Shown piece by piece: positions 12,723 through 23,334 of a DNA stretch of 64,000 bases; the stretch's first letter is position 1; every line of letters begins with the position of its first letter. The stretch is taken from contig NC_051446.1 of NCBI RefSeq assembly GCF_001649575.2, positions 20,135,726 through 20,199,725 of the forward strand. The letters run 5' to 3'. A model generated the notes under the pieces. It searched no databases and was not told the origin of the DNA. It was given only the letters and a program-made list of their open reading frames with translations. This stretch comes from Kryptolebias marmoratus (lineage: Eukaryota; Chordata; Actinopteri; Cyprinodontiformes; Rivulidae). A program made the translations under genes and the position numbers.

Positions 12723-15700
12723 ATCAGTTCATAGCACACATCACATCACAGGCTGCATGTATAGAAATGTTAAGTCTCAATCAAAACACATTTTCCTGGA
12801 AAAAGCAGAATGGCTCCACAGGAACACAGGCATATTAGAACTCGAGTGAACAAAATTAAAAGTCTGACGCCAGACCGAGAGACATGCCTTTACACCCTAA
12901 AATTATCATCAGACACCTTAACGAAGCAGTTTCGCCAAGGACAAATGAAAGCACATCAGGCATACATCCTCGAGAATGTCTTCCCAAATACAGGCAGGGA
13001 AATTAAAATCCCATTCAGGCACCACCAGATCCGTGTGCTGGAAGATTACATAACTGTCAGCTGCAACAGGGGTGCCCCCAGCCCAAAGAGCTGATCTGCC
13101 ATGTTTTGTTAAACCTCTCGGGAAGCGGCGCACAAAACACAGGCACAACGTCAGCGCTCAAGGATGAGATCCCATGTGATGTGGCTTCGAAATCCTGCTC
13201 ACAACCCCGTCTACTTCTCAAGCACAAAAAAGCGCAGCCGAGGATGTTCCGTGGATTATCTTCACAGGAAACCAAGTGCAAGCGTCCACCTTTACTTACC
13301 GAGAACGCACGCAACGAAAGCTATAAGCCAATCACGTCTATAGCCTGTGGGGAGGCTACTCCTTTTCACGTGACACTGAAGCTTTAGGTTTACCCACCTG
13401 TGCTCTGTGGGATGCCACTGACAGAAACCTCCATGGCCAATCTGAGTACTGCAAGCAACTCTCCCTGCTTTAGGTGGACGGGAACTGTTGCAACTAAGCT
13501 AGACTCAACCGTTTAAAGTCATTAGTAAAACTGCTTACGGCTTCAGTCAGCCAATGCAGTGCCCAGTGGAGATGGTAACACAAGCGTAGGCCCTCCCACC
13601 TACAGCTTTCATACAAATAACCAATTCGCTTCTTTTCAAATTTGTCCTTTGAGGGTAAAATTTGAAATAAGCAGACTCAACTTCTGCATCCCAAAACAGC
13701 ACCGCGCACTTCAATGTGAGATGATGAAAAAAACTATGGGTTTATTCAGCGGGTGCAAAAGGAATAATTTGTCAACTTTTCACCAATACGCTCGGCTGAA
13801 CCTGAAACATCCCGAGAGTAATAAAAAAAAAAAAAGTTCTTCACAGATGCACAAGAGTCTCACACAAAAATGAGAAGCAATTTTGGGAAGTTCGCAGCTC
13901 AAGAAGGACCGGGGTGGGGGTGGGAAGGCAAGCAAACAAAATACTTTCATTTAGGGCCCTGCAACATCTCATTATTTCACTCAATTTTCTTCATCTCTCA
14001 GCTGCAAAAAAAAAACAAAAAAAAACTAGATAACAGAAAATGTGCAACGCTGCATGCAACCAGCCGCATTTTCCCTTTCCTTTAAATGTGCAGATTATCC
14101 ATCTCTGATTAACGCTGAAATCTATGTTGCTTAGCAACAGACAATTAAGAAGTACGCTTTCCGATCAGCAGGAAAAAGCTGCCCATTATCAGATGAATTA
14201 ACAGAAGCAACAAATGTCAGCTACATGCAAATGATGTTGTGATAAAAGTGTTGAGGGGGGGGGGAGAGAGAGCTGCCACTGTGACCTCGAAAACAAAACC
14301 AGATTTTTCCACGAAACTCAAAACCAGGACCTATGCCACCCCCACAACTGCTTCTCCATCGTCAGGATCTCACACTCCGCTTCTCATTTCCTTGACAACA
14401 CATGAAGGGAGACCACTTCATAAAAGTCATTACTGTGTAACAAGTGCAGCAGCCCACAGACCCGCTAAAGAGGGAGTCAAGACACGGGGTTACATAACTA
14501 AAAACGGGGTTAAAAGATTTAATTTCTCCCTAAGCCAATCAGCTCCAATCAGCAGGGAGATGTATTATGTTGTTAGAAGCAAAAATCAAGGCATTTAAGT
14601 ATAAAAATAACCCGAGATTATGTTTCCTTCCCAGTTAACTGACAATAACAATGCCGCTTTGCTGTTTGTATAAACCTTTTGCGGGTTTTGCATCCTGAAA
14701 GGCCACTGCTTATATCATCATAATTTTTCATTTAAAAGAAGAAATAGATAATGCAGAACACAGTTAAAAAAGAAGATTAGTTTTTCTTTAAGTGCTATTA
14801 GAAAACACACTGTTTGACCTTCAAAAATGAGCATAGTTGTAATTTGTCGTCATGGCCATGTAACTGGATTTTTAAGCGCTGTTTATCAACAATAATGTAA
14901 TAATAACAATAATAAGTCATACATTACCTTACAAAAGATTATGGCAAGTGAAAACAGCAAAACTTTAAATTAAAAAAAAAAAGTTTTGTATTTAAAAATA
15001 AAAAAAAACTAAACATTTAAGACTCATTTTCCAGTTCAACAAAGAAACAATCAAATAAACATTTTCAGTTGTATTGCACAGCAACAGGAGTTTAAAGCTA
15101 TAAAAAAACAGTTACCTATTATAGTCTACGCAAACATACATCCAATTAGTGTAATTGGATTTGTGGCAGTTAAGCTCCAGATTAGGAGAGAGTACAGTGT
15201 AAAATAGAATGACAGCAATCCTTTTACATTCTGACAAACAAGCTGTATGTTCCATTTTTGACACTTAACTCAGTCTATCTAGAAAAAAAAAAAATCAGTG
15301 GTAGTACGTTTGAAGGGCAGCTGATAAGCATTATTGTGTATCTAAAGTGTCGTTTTTGAGTGCTTTTCAGTGCATCCGTACCAAAAGAGCATCCGTACCA
15401 AACTTTCACCGTAATCCTTGAACACACTAAGTACAAAAATCTTCTTAAAAACACCACACGGCAACTCCGAAAGCACAGCGTGCAAAAATAAATCTAACCG
15501 ACGGCTTAATTAAAAGCAAACAATCAAAAAATGTTGACCTCAATAGCGTGAGTGCTGCTCGTATGAAATGCTTCGACTTGGTGATGAGATAGGATCCCCT
15601 CTGGCAAATGACACAACTCTGTTGCAATACATGTATAAATAGTTGCATAATTAAAAAAAAAAAAAAAGAAGAGAGAGACCTCTCAGAGTAAAGCTGCTTA

Positions 15701-15878
15701 AGTTGTCAGGCTCATCTTACATGCCTCTCTTCTTTTCAAAAACAATGTCAAGTGTGATTTTGATTTCGTATGCTTAAGATCTATCACACGGTGAGCAAAT
15801 ATTCACTATAGATTTCATTCCAACAAAATCAGGAGCTGGAAGTTACTAGAGGAAGAAAGGCAAGAGCGACTGAAGTGA
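12723..15878. other. 3' flank of the minus-strand gene, probable 3' UTR in its right part
   Basis: This lies downstream of the minus-strand stop codon at 15879. The right part (about 14500-15878) is AT-rich and free of long frames, as expected of a 3' UTR. No minus-strand AATAAA is visible in it; the nearest weak candidate is an ATTAAA at 14518-14523, and an AATAAA equivalent lies further out near 13741. The extent of the UTR is therefore a guess. The 12730-14100 part has no recognisable gene. Confidence 0.35.
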
Positions 15879-17720
15879 TTAATGAGAAGAGTAAGTTTGG
15901 ACATTACTTGTTTCAGGCGAGGTGGTCATGGTTGAGACTATAACGGGCGGACCGGTGCGGCGTCCCACCATCTTGTTGTTGGCAGGGTTCTGCCCTTGCA
16001 GGGTGGTGGAAGTGGTGACAGGAACAGTGGTGCTCTCGGGAGCACCACCGATCCCTTTCCGGAGAAGCTGTGGGCTGTGAAGGGGGCTTGCTGCTACTAC
16101 AGGAGATGCTGGAGGAAGATTTGGGGCTCTCTTCATCAGCTCCATGGGAGAATAAGAGCCAGAGTAGGTTTTGGGTGCTGCTCCAGGGGTACAGGGGGCC
16201 GGTGGAGGCTGCTGTCCAAGAGCAGACATGGCGAGACCGGTGTGGGGATTATACATGGAGAGAGGCCTTCCCTGGGTCGCTACGTTGTTATATCCTCCAG
16301 GGCTGATGGGAAAAGTTCCTGCAGCCAGGGGCCGTGTTCCTGGGAAGGTGGTGGTCTCCAGGAGGTGCTGGGAGGGTGCGCTACTTGGTCTTCTGCCAAG
16401 AAACTCTCCCATCCTAGGGGACACGGTCTGGATGGTGTTGGGAGGTTGCTGCATCAGGTTGGAGTCCATTGTCAAACCCTGTGGCTGCATGTAGAGGTCG
16501 TTCCGATGACTGAAGCTGTTGGATCTGGTACGTGTTGCCACCCCACCTGTTTTGCATCCCAGCACCACACGGGACAGAACACGAGCTTGGGCCAAGTTTG
16601 GCGCCACAGACCGGATATCAAGGTCCTCCATCATTCCCAGTGTTCCTGTGGAATCAAAGCCATGTTGTAGGAGGAGAGTAATGGTGCTTTCAGCCAAACC
16701 TTCAGCTCGCAGATAAGCCAGGAAGGTAGGGTCAACCATCTTCTTGGGGTCTGCAGCACTGGGATGGATAGGGGGCATGCTGGAAGTCATTCCAGCTGTG
16801 GCAGCCACCATGGCTGAAGTAGGGTCATAGTTTGGGTCATAAGGCAACCTCTGGGAGGCTATAGCTCCATAAGCCCGTGGGAGAGCTCCGTCCATTCCCT
16901 GAGATGCTGGATCCACCACTGAGCTGGTGGCAGCTGGCGGCCGAGGCTCCAGGGACAAGCTGTTGATGCTATTGTAAAGTTCACGAGCAGAGAGAGACGG
17001 TAGCTCAGCAGCGTAAATGGGAAGAGCTTGCTGAATCCCGTAGACAGCGGGAGTAGAAGAGCTGCCACCAAGACGCTGGATGTCTGGGATCATCTTAGAT
17101 CCCAGAGTTTCCCTGTACAAACGGCTCAGCTCATGGAGAGGAGGGGGAGGAGGTGGAGGAGGTGGAGGCAGAGGGGGAGGAGGCATGGCTGCAGGCACAG
17201 AGGCAGAGGCCAGTAGAGAAGGTGTGGCCCTAGCTTGTCCTTGATCCCATGTAGGCCTCATCCCCCCAGCGCTGGGGCCATAATGCGGGCCTGATCTGTT
17301 GAGCAAGTGCTGGCTATCCCTGTAAAGCCCAGAATCTTCAGGTGGCTGACCAGATAAGGTAGAATCAGCCAAGTAGTAATCCTGAGTTGGTGCTGAAGCC
17401 CGGCCTGCCATTGCTCGCCTGAGGTAGAGGTTGCTGTTTAGATCAGGGACAGAGTTGTTCCTCAAAAGCTGCCGTCCATGCTGGTCCTGTCTGTAAAACA
17501 AAGGCTGAACGACTGGATCCCGTTTCTCAGAAAGATCTAGATAATGGTAAAACCCGACTTTGCTGTCTCTACCACCCAGTGGCAAAGAATTCCTTCGCGC
17601 CGCGACAGTACCGCAGTAGTGACAGCGACTTGCAGCCCTGTCGTTCTGGCCCTCTCCCCACGCAGGAACACTCTGGCCTACAGAGCCACCGAAATGCGAC
17701 TGCTCACTTGAGTCAGGCAT
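15879..17720 (-). CDS. Proline-rich protein with a SAM-like domain, about 613 aa (large exon)
   Basis: This is the only long frame in the window with protein-like composition. Numbering is from the ATG at 17718-17720. A Cys-x-x-Cys sits at residues 33-36, an Arg/Tyr-rich stretch follows at about 45-115, a polyproline run at about 180-194, and a helical segment at about 329-387 that resembles a SAM domain: a hydrophobic pattern with FLAYLRAEGL, ITLLLQHGF, and a closing LAQARVLSRV. The C-terminal 225 residues are Ser/Pro/Thr-rich with several SP sites. No signal peptide or membrane segment is seen. SAM domains usually mediate self-association or partner binding, and polyproline tracts bind SH3, WW or EVH1 domains, so a scaffold role is an inference. 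A strong acceptor precedes the exon at 17745, and the open frame continues upstream to the exon edge at 17744 with no stop, so the ATG choice rests on an in-frame stop in the candidate preceding exon. The start context is weak (C at -3). The gene was not identified. Confidence 0.8.
   Translation of the reverse strand: MPDSSEQSHFGGSVGQSVPAWGEGQNDRAASRCHYCGTVAARRNSLPLGGRDSKVGFYHYLDLSEKRDPVVQPLFYRQDQHGRQLLRNNSVPDLNSNLYLRRAMAGRASAPTQDYYLADSTLSGQPPEDSGLYRDSQHLLNRSGPHYGPSAGGMRPTWDQGQARATPSLLASASVPAAMPPPPLPPPPPPPPPPLHELSRLYRETLGSKMIPDIQRLGGSSSTPAVYGIQQALPIYAAELPSLSARELYNSINSLSLEPRPPAATSSVVDPASQGMDGALPRAYGAIASQRLPYDPNYDPTSAMVAATAGMTSSMPPIHPSAADPKKMVDPTFLAYLRAEGLAESTITLLLQHGFDSTGTLGMMEDLDIRSVAPNLAQARVLSRVVLGCKTGGVATRTRSNSFSHRNDLYMQPQGLTMDSNLMQQPPNTIQTVSPRMGEFLGRRPSSAPSQHLLETTTFPGTRPLAAGTFPISPGGYNNVATQGRPLSMYNPHTGLAMSALGQQPPPAPCTPGAAPKTYSGSYSPMELMKRAPNLPPASPVVAASPLHSPQLLRKGIGGAPESTTVPVTTSTTLQGQNPANNKMVGRRTGPPVIVSTMTTSPETSNVQTYSSH
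15902..15911 (-). other. Possible alternative splice donor near the 3' end of the large exon
   Basis: On the minus strand the sequence reads ACAA|GTAATG, a moderate donor match that lacks the usual G at -1. If used, it would remove the last nine residues and the TAA at 15879 and join a further exon to the left. No compelling downstream exon was found, so the TAA stop is preferred. Confidence 0.2.
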
Positions 17721-17744
17721 CAGTAAAGACAACAAAGACGACAG

Positions 17745-17865
17745 CTACAAAAGCAGAAAATAGAGCCGAGTATTGTGTTTCAACTCTCCAGTTACACTCA
17801 CCCCCAATCAAAAGGGAGAAATAGAGAGGAGAGAAGAACAGGTGAAGCAGTAGGTAGCCTTTTAC
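17745..17865 (-). other. Candidate short intron (121 bp)
   Basis: On the minus strand it begins with CAG|GTAAAA at 17866/17865 and ends with a pyrimidine-rich CTATTTTCTGCTTTTGTAG at 17745. Length and signals fit the short introns common in teleosts. The intron carries in-frame stops relative to the large exon, which supports the acceptor as the real exon edge. Confidence 0.6.
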
Positions 17866-17957
17866 CTGATCTGCAGCTGTAACCCCCCCTCCACCCCACT
17901 CTTAAGTCTGTGCTATCATGTAGCTCCCTGCTGGCAGCCTATCTAAATAATTCAGCC
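17866..17957 (-). other. Candidate 5' exon (92 nt), likely untranslated
   Basis: Read on the minus strand, a good acceptor (TTTCTAATGTTTCCAG) precedes it and CAG|GTAAAA follows it. The frame that would join the large exon in phase contains a TAA about 36 bases before the exon end, so it cannot supply an N-terminus as assembled. It holds a five-codon ATG-to-TAA upstream ORF. It is either 5' UTR, an exon of a transcript using another frame, or a chance match. Confidence 0.4.
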
Positions 17958-18043
17958 CTGGAAACATTAGAAATCCACGAGGACAGACATACAGCATGAT
18001 AAAGACAGAGAAAACACACAGGCAGAAAGAAAAACCCACACAC

Positions 18044-18118
18044 CTTTAGAGTGAGGCTCTGCTCCACTCAGCAGTGATCATGCTTGTGCTTGGCATCATG
18101 GTTTCAGCCATACTAAGA
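18044..18118 (-). other. Candidate 5' exon (75 nt) carrying a 21-codon upstream ORF
   Basis: On the minus strand it follows a clear acceptor (TTTCTTACCCTCAG) and ends AAAG|GTGTGTGG. The intron to the next candidate exon is 86 bp. All three frames contain stops. One frame opens with an ATG in strong Kozak context (A at -3, G at +4) and runs 21 codons to a TAA just before the donor, which would be an upstream ORF if the exon is transcribed. Confidence 0.35.
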
Positions 18119-18407
18119 CTGAGGGTAAGAAATTGGGTAAAACCACATGCTGGACAATGGCAACAGACTGGAGGAGGGGACGAGACGTACTAATCCAATG
18201 GGGGTTGATAGACTGTATTGGCAGGGACTGTCCTCTCGTCCACTGCGTACACCACGAGGGGATTAGCATCAAGCTAAAACCTGCTTAAATCCCCTACCCC
18301 TGTGACATCACTTGGACTAGATAGTGTACATAGCCATCACACTGCCGAGGCCCCAGGGTGTGTTTATAGAATGTAAGACAGGAGTGTTTATGGTGCTTAC
18401 TGCTCAC

Positions 18408-18560
18408 CTCTCCGCTGCCCTGCAGCTTGTATCCCTGTGGCTATGAATCGATCTTACCCGAGAGACAGAGGAGGACAGAGGCTAACGTGCTGTATGTCCC
18501 TGGAGAGATGGGAAGAGATAGGCCACAAAGTCCCCTCCCCTGAGTACTTCTAAGGGTTGT
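18408..18560 (-). other. Candidate first exon / promoter-proximal region
   Basis: A strong minus-strand donor GAG|GTGAGC ends at 18408/18407, 289 bases before the next candidate acceptor. The 5' limit is not visible, so the right coordinate is arbitrary. A weak AT-rich box, GATTAAATAC, lies near 18560-18570. No CpG island is obvious. The assignment rests on splice-signal spacing only. Confidence 0.25.
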
Positions 18561-19616
18561 ATTTAATCAGGTGGCTGCTAGAAGAAAAAAAATCAGGCCT
18601 TGAACTGTCCAAAATACACAGCCTCCTCTACTGGACATCTATAGATTTGCTTATTTAAGAACCTACACACACAGGGAAAATGCATGTCAGCATACCAACA
18701 AAAGAAGTACATGCAACCATTCAGCATCTTTAAAGCTTACAGAATTAATTGTTTCCCTTTTTTTAATCAATTGACAAAAGCCACATTTATTAAAAAGACA
18801 AATTAAAAAAGGAACCATTGGCTCTAATAAATAAATAAATATGCATGTTCGTTTTTCTTTTAATTAGCATTTCAGTAAATTAGCTAAATGCTTTGGTTTA
18901 AACTCCTGAGTTGTGTTATTGTTCAACACAATTACTTTTAGCCCTTGTGGATTTTTTTTTTTAAATATATCTTCCCTTTTTCATTCTGAAAATAAGACTG
19001 TTTGTAAAACACAATTTAGAAATAAATCAATTCTTTCCCACCAGAGTGTAAACTGCAGTGTACACGTATTAAGTACTGGTCTTAATATTGTCTGAATCAC
19101 TTCCATTGACAGTCTAAAGACATTCACATTGAATGGTGATCTCTATTGCTCACTAAACAGTTGGGCGTAATGCTTTTCTCACCCAGCTGACAGCAGATGC
19201 CATAAGAGTTGTCTTCTCAATTTGCCTGTGAAGCTGCTCACTCGGAGAAAACAGAGATTTCTCTTTTCAGACTGCAGCAACAGCCACTTAATTCCCAAAG
19301 TCTATCTGAAAACCAACAGCATTAACAATTACTTCTGTGTTGGATTATGTAGCACACTAGCATTAAATTCATACACGTTTTTACCAAGTTGACAGCAGAC
19401 TCTTCAGTGAGTGGAGCAGCCTGACTGTTAACCAGGACATTTTTACTATAAGACATAAAGGCATTCTGCTCCTTTTGTAACTGTGTAATCTGAATATAAT
19501 TACAACTGTAAAAAAAAATGCACTATGTAATCAAAATCAGCAAATATAGAAAATATTGCACTGATATTTTTTGCCACATCATCCTGCAAGCCGAAGAACT
19601 GCATATTTCCAGTGGA
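18561..19616. other. Upstream flank, non-coding
   Basis: AT-rich sequence with no supported gene, RNA or transposon. If the 5' exon model above is right, this is the upstream regulatory region of the minus-strand gene. Confidence 0.35.
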
Positions 19617-20375
19617 TACACACTCACCAGCCTCTTCAATATGTTCATTTGTTCAATTGCTTGTTAACACAAATAGCTAATCAGTCAATCACATGGCAGC
19701 AACTCAATGCACTCAGGCATCTAGACGCAGTTAAGACAACTTGCTGAAGTTTAAACATCGTAATGGGAAAACGAGGAGATTTAAGTGACTTTAAACACGG
19801 TGTGGTTGGTGATAAATGGGCAGGTCTGAATTCATCAGAAGCTAACGAGTTACTGGGATTTTCACCCACAGCCATCTCTAAAGTTTCCAGAGAATGGTTT
19901 GAAAACGAGAAACTATCCAGTGAGAGGCAGCTGCTTGGATGAAAATCTCTTGCTGACGCCAGAGGAGAATGGGCAGAGTGGTTCGAGATGTAAAAAGAAG
20001 CTCCAATAATCACTTGTTGAGGCTACAGTTCACACAAGCTCACCAAAATTGGACAATAAGAGATTGGAAAAAAAAACATTGCCTGGTCTGATGAGTCTTG
20101 ATTCACTGAACTCCTACAGCCTCCACAGTCCCCAGATCTCAATCCAATCGAGCACCTTTGGGATGTGGTGGAACGGGAGATTCACATCATGGACGTGCAG
20201 CTGACAAATCTGCAGCAACTGTGTGATGCTATCCTGTCATAACAGACCAAAATCTCGGAGAAATATTTTTAAGATCTTGTTGAATCTATGACACAACAAA
20301 AAAAGGAAGTTCTGAAGAGAAAGGGTGTCCAACCTTGTACTAGCAAGGTGTAATTAAAAGTGGCCGGTGAGTGTA
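19617..20375 (+). mobile_element. Tc1-like transposon, internally deleted
   Basis: Both ends are recognisable: CACTCACC at the left and its complement GGTGAGTG at the right, each flanked by a TA dinucleotide, as expected of Tc1/mariner insertions. From the ATG at 19763 the translation shows a helix-turn-helix N-terminus (GKRGDLSDFK, then LLGFSPTAIS) and hits a TGA about 59 codons in. From about 20119 the DDE C-terminus appears (PPQSPDLNPIEHLWD). The central catalytic part, about half of a usual 1.6-kb element of this type, is missing. The element is dead. Confidence 0.9.
19763..20240 (+). pseudogene. Broken Tc1-like transposase
   Basis: The DNA-binding N-terminal half joins to the last catalytic block after a large internal deletion near 20090-20119. 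Several stops (TGA near 19939, TAA near 19991) and frame changes interrupt it. Only the final acidic catalytic residue region (PIEHLWD) is left of the DDE triad. Confidence 0.85.
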
Positions 20376-22910
20376 AACATTACAGACAGGAGAGCGTAAA
20401 AATCTTCCCTCTGAAACATTTCCTCCCAAAAATTTGATTTCAACTCCTAAGAACAGTTTGCATCTGGTCAATAGGTGCAAATCGGTTGTTAAGTTTGGCA
20501 AAAGTATCTAAAAAAAAAAGGTGTAGACTGATTGCTGCGCTGGTCAAAAATGTTCAAACAAAAACCGGAAATTGCTGCATTCCTGTACTTATGGCTTAAA
20601 ATTTAACGTTTTAATAATGCAACGTGTTTGTTTCAGAATAAAAAAAAGACAGTTAACATAATTACAAATACAGTTTTCAGTGTTTTCCATCCCCTAAATA
20701 AAATCCTTGCTGCAATACATTGTGCAACAGATGTGGAAATAAGTAAATGTGTTTTATCTCTCAATTGGCCGATAACAGCCAGTGTTTACTGGCTGTAACA
20801 GAAGTCACAGGAATAGTTTCAGTTAAAGGAAGAGGGAGCTTTCATAAATGTGTGATGAGGAAAGAGGCTGTCGGTTCTGACTTCACCTCTGTGATAAAGA
20901 TAAGACAAGCAAAGAAAGGAAGGAGATATGACTGAACCTAAACAACACGGCTCGACGCTTGTTTCTCTGAAGCATTTTTGTGCGGCGAGTCTGACATAAC
21001 GGAGATGCTGCTAAAGCTAAGACGCTGAGACAGCGTGACTGAGATGGGCTACATTTATTAGCCCTGACATAAGACGGCTACAGCTTTTCTTTAAGACGTC
21101 TGTCAAGTTACTGGGATCAATGCTATTACTTTCATTTCAGAGCTCCATGATGCAATGATGAAAAAAAAGAAGAAAAAAACAATATTTAAATTAAAGAAAC
21201 ATCAAATTTAGAGAATGTTAAGTGGGTCAAACAGAAGGCAATCTCATCATTTTCCTTTCAGCCGTGTGCAATACAGGAGGATGCACACATCTGAAGAGTG
21301 TTTTCTTTCATTAGATCCCCGACTGTTTCCTTGCAGTGATTTTTCAGCGCTACCCCCGCAGGTCTGAATCTCTGTGTGCCTTTTGTCATCCGTAAAAGAC
21401 ACCATTAATCACAGCGTTGTATCGCTCTACGGCGATCGGAGACAATAACTTTTTTTAATAAGCCCTTTCCCGGGCTGCGTGTCACTCAGATCCCCGCTTC
21501 CTGACAAAATATTAATAACAATAATAAACATCTCCAGTTCAGTTAGGCGAGGTGTTGGTAAAATTGAAACAAGGACGTGGTGTATCATATCTCTCATCAT
21601 CAAGCAAATTACTGTGTTTCACACATTTTATAAGCAGGAGGAGCCGAGGGTACCAAATTCATCTCGTCTACATTCCCTGACAAGCCTCAGGGCTGCTCCA
21701 TAATTAAGAGGGGGATGCTATTCAACACTCATCAAGCATCGGGGATCTGTGTATTTGCTGGCATGAATAAAACAATGAAAGACAAAGAAATTTACACGTG
21801 GGATATTTGATGAAAAGCATCGAAATTATTGGCAGGATTTGCCGCGCTCGCTTGCAAACGAACAACATATAGGTACAGTGTGTCGAACAGACGTCCGGCG
21901 ACAGTCGTCACTCCGGAGCAATCTGGCCATCTTTCTAGGGCACAGGATGCTAACGGCAGGACTTGGCAGGCCGAGCAGACTGCAAAAGCTGCAGAATGAT
22001 TTAGATAGCGGCGACCCTACAAGTGCTGATCCATTAAACTTTCATGGGGACTTCATAAATTAAAGCTGTGACCGCAAGAACTTGAACATTCAACTCAACT
22101 ACTGTGATTGTACAGTGTATTAAAGTTTTAACAAGCCTCTGAGCTTGGAGGAGAGGGGGCGGCGGGGAAAGAAAAACACATGGTACCAATTCTGGTTCGA
22201 TGGCCTTCAGAGGGTTTATATGCATCTGCTGCGTTATCAAGACAGTCCCCCCCCCCATCTCTGCAGCGGATTACGCAGCATGTCACACACGACTGGGAGG
22301 AGAGCTGCAGGCCAGGGCCTCTTGCAGACTTGGTGAGCGAGCGGAGTGGGGTTTTTTTGGGGAGTTTTATTTTGCCTTCCATCTTAGCGGCCCATCTTTG
22401 CCTCGTGTGCGGCCCCGCGCTCTGCCCTCCGATCGTTATCAAGCCAGCGGCCCATACTGCATCACAGATGGGGCAGACAGAAGGGAGAGACGACAGCCCG
22501 CTTGTTTTTTGGAGGGATGAGGAGTGTGCAGCTGAGTGAGAGAAGAGGGAGGCAAAGAGCGAGCAAGAAGGAGAGGGGAGAAGGACGGAGAGGAAAAATG
22601 TAATCCGACTCCACATCAATAATGGAAAAAGATGTAGAGTTTAGTTAAACTAAAGAAAGCTACTCTCAGATGAACTGATTCTAAGCAGATATAGGATGAG
22701 GGGTAATTGTTGCACATGCCGAACTGAAAATCTTACATGACATTTATGAAGATTTCCTGTGGTGTTAATGGTTTTATAAAAGGTCGGCTTTGGCACCTCG
22801 GATTTTACAAAAGATTTATTTTCTCCATCCATAGGAGGTGAACTAGTTATTGCCCGTGTTTGTGTGTGCGTGTTTGTGAATTTCAAACAGATCTACAGAA
22901 AGTAATCTTT
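20376..22910. other. Non-coding block; GC-rich part at 21880-22620
   Basis: No gene is supported. The 21880-22620 stretch is GC-richer and open on both strands at once (up to 163 codons on the minus strand), but it shows no domain, no family resemblance and no matching splice sites. It is a candidate conserved non-coding element or CpG-rich region. Confidence 0.4.
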
Positions 22911-23334
22911 GGACATGCATCAGCAACTGATTAACTTTTGAAGTGTGCCAGATTCAAGATGGCAGCCACAGTCAAGTGGCCTTAAAAACACTAGACTGGC
23001 TATAACTCAGTCAATTTTACAGTTATTGACCCATAATTTGGCATAGTAGTAGCTGAAAATGATTCTCAACATTTAATCTGAATGGATTACACACGTCTCT
23101 GTTTAATATTATGACAATGACTATTTGGAGTAAACTCTGCCAGTCTGTTAGCAGAATATCTTTTAAACCACTAGATGGATTTTAATGAAACCTCTGGGAA
23201 ATAATCCCTGGATAAACATCTGCAACTTATTAACCTTTGAAGCCAACCCAATTCATTATTTATTTAGATGATCTTAGTTTAAAACACTGACATGAAAGGT
23301 GGCGGGCCACAGGCATTCCTTCAAGGAGTACTAC
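22911..23334 (+). repeat. Unclassified dispersed repeat, copy B (module duplicated)
   Basis: Two successive copies of the module are visible: CTGCAACT/CAGCAACTGATTAAC-type starts at about 22921 and 23220, with CTGTTAGCAGAATATC between them. The 3' section with GGCATTCCTTCAAGGAGTAC is present at the end. Part of the second module is deleted. Confidence 0.8.

Noticed and set aside
22128..22619. 163-codon minus-strand frame in GC-rich DNA
   Set aside because: Overlapping frames of 106 and 119 codons are open on the plus strand, no domain or family resemblance is visible, and no suitable splice sites bound it. Composition explains the openness.
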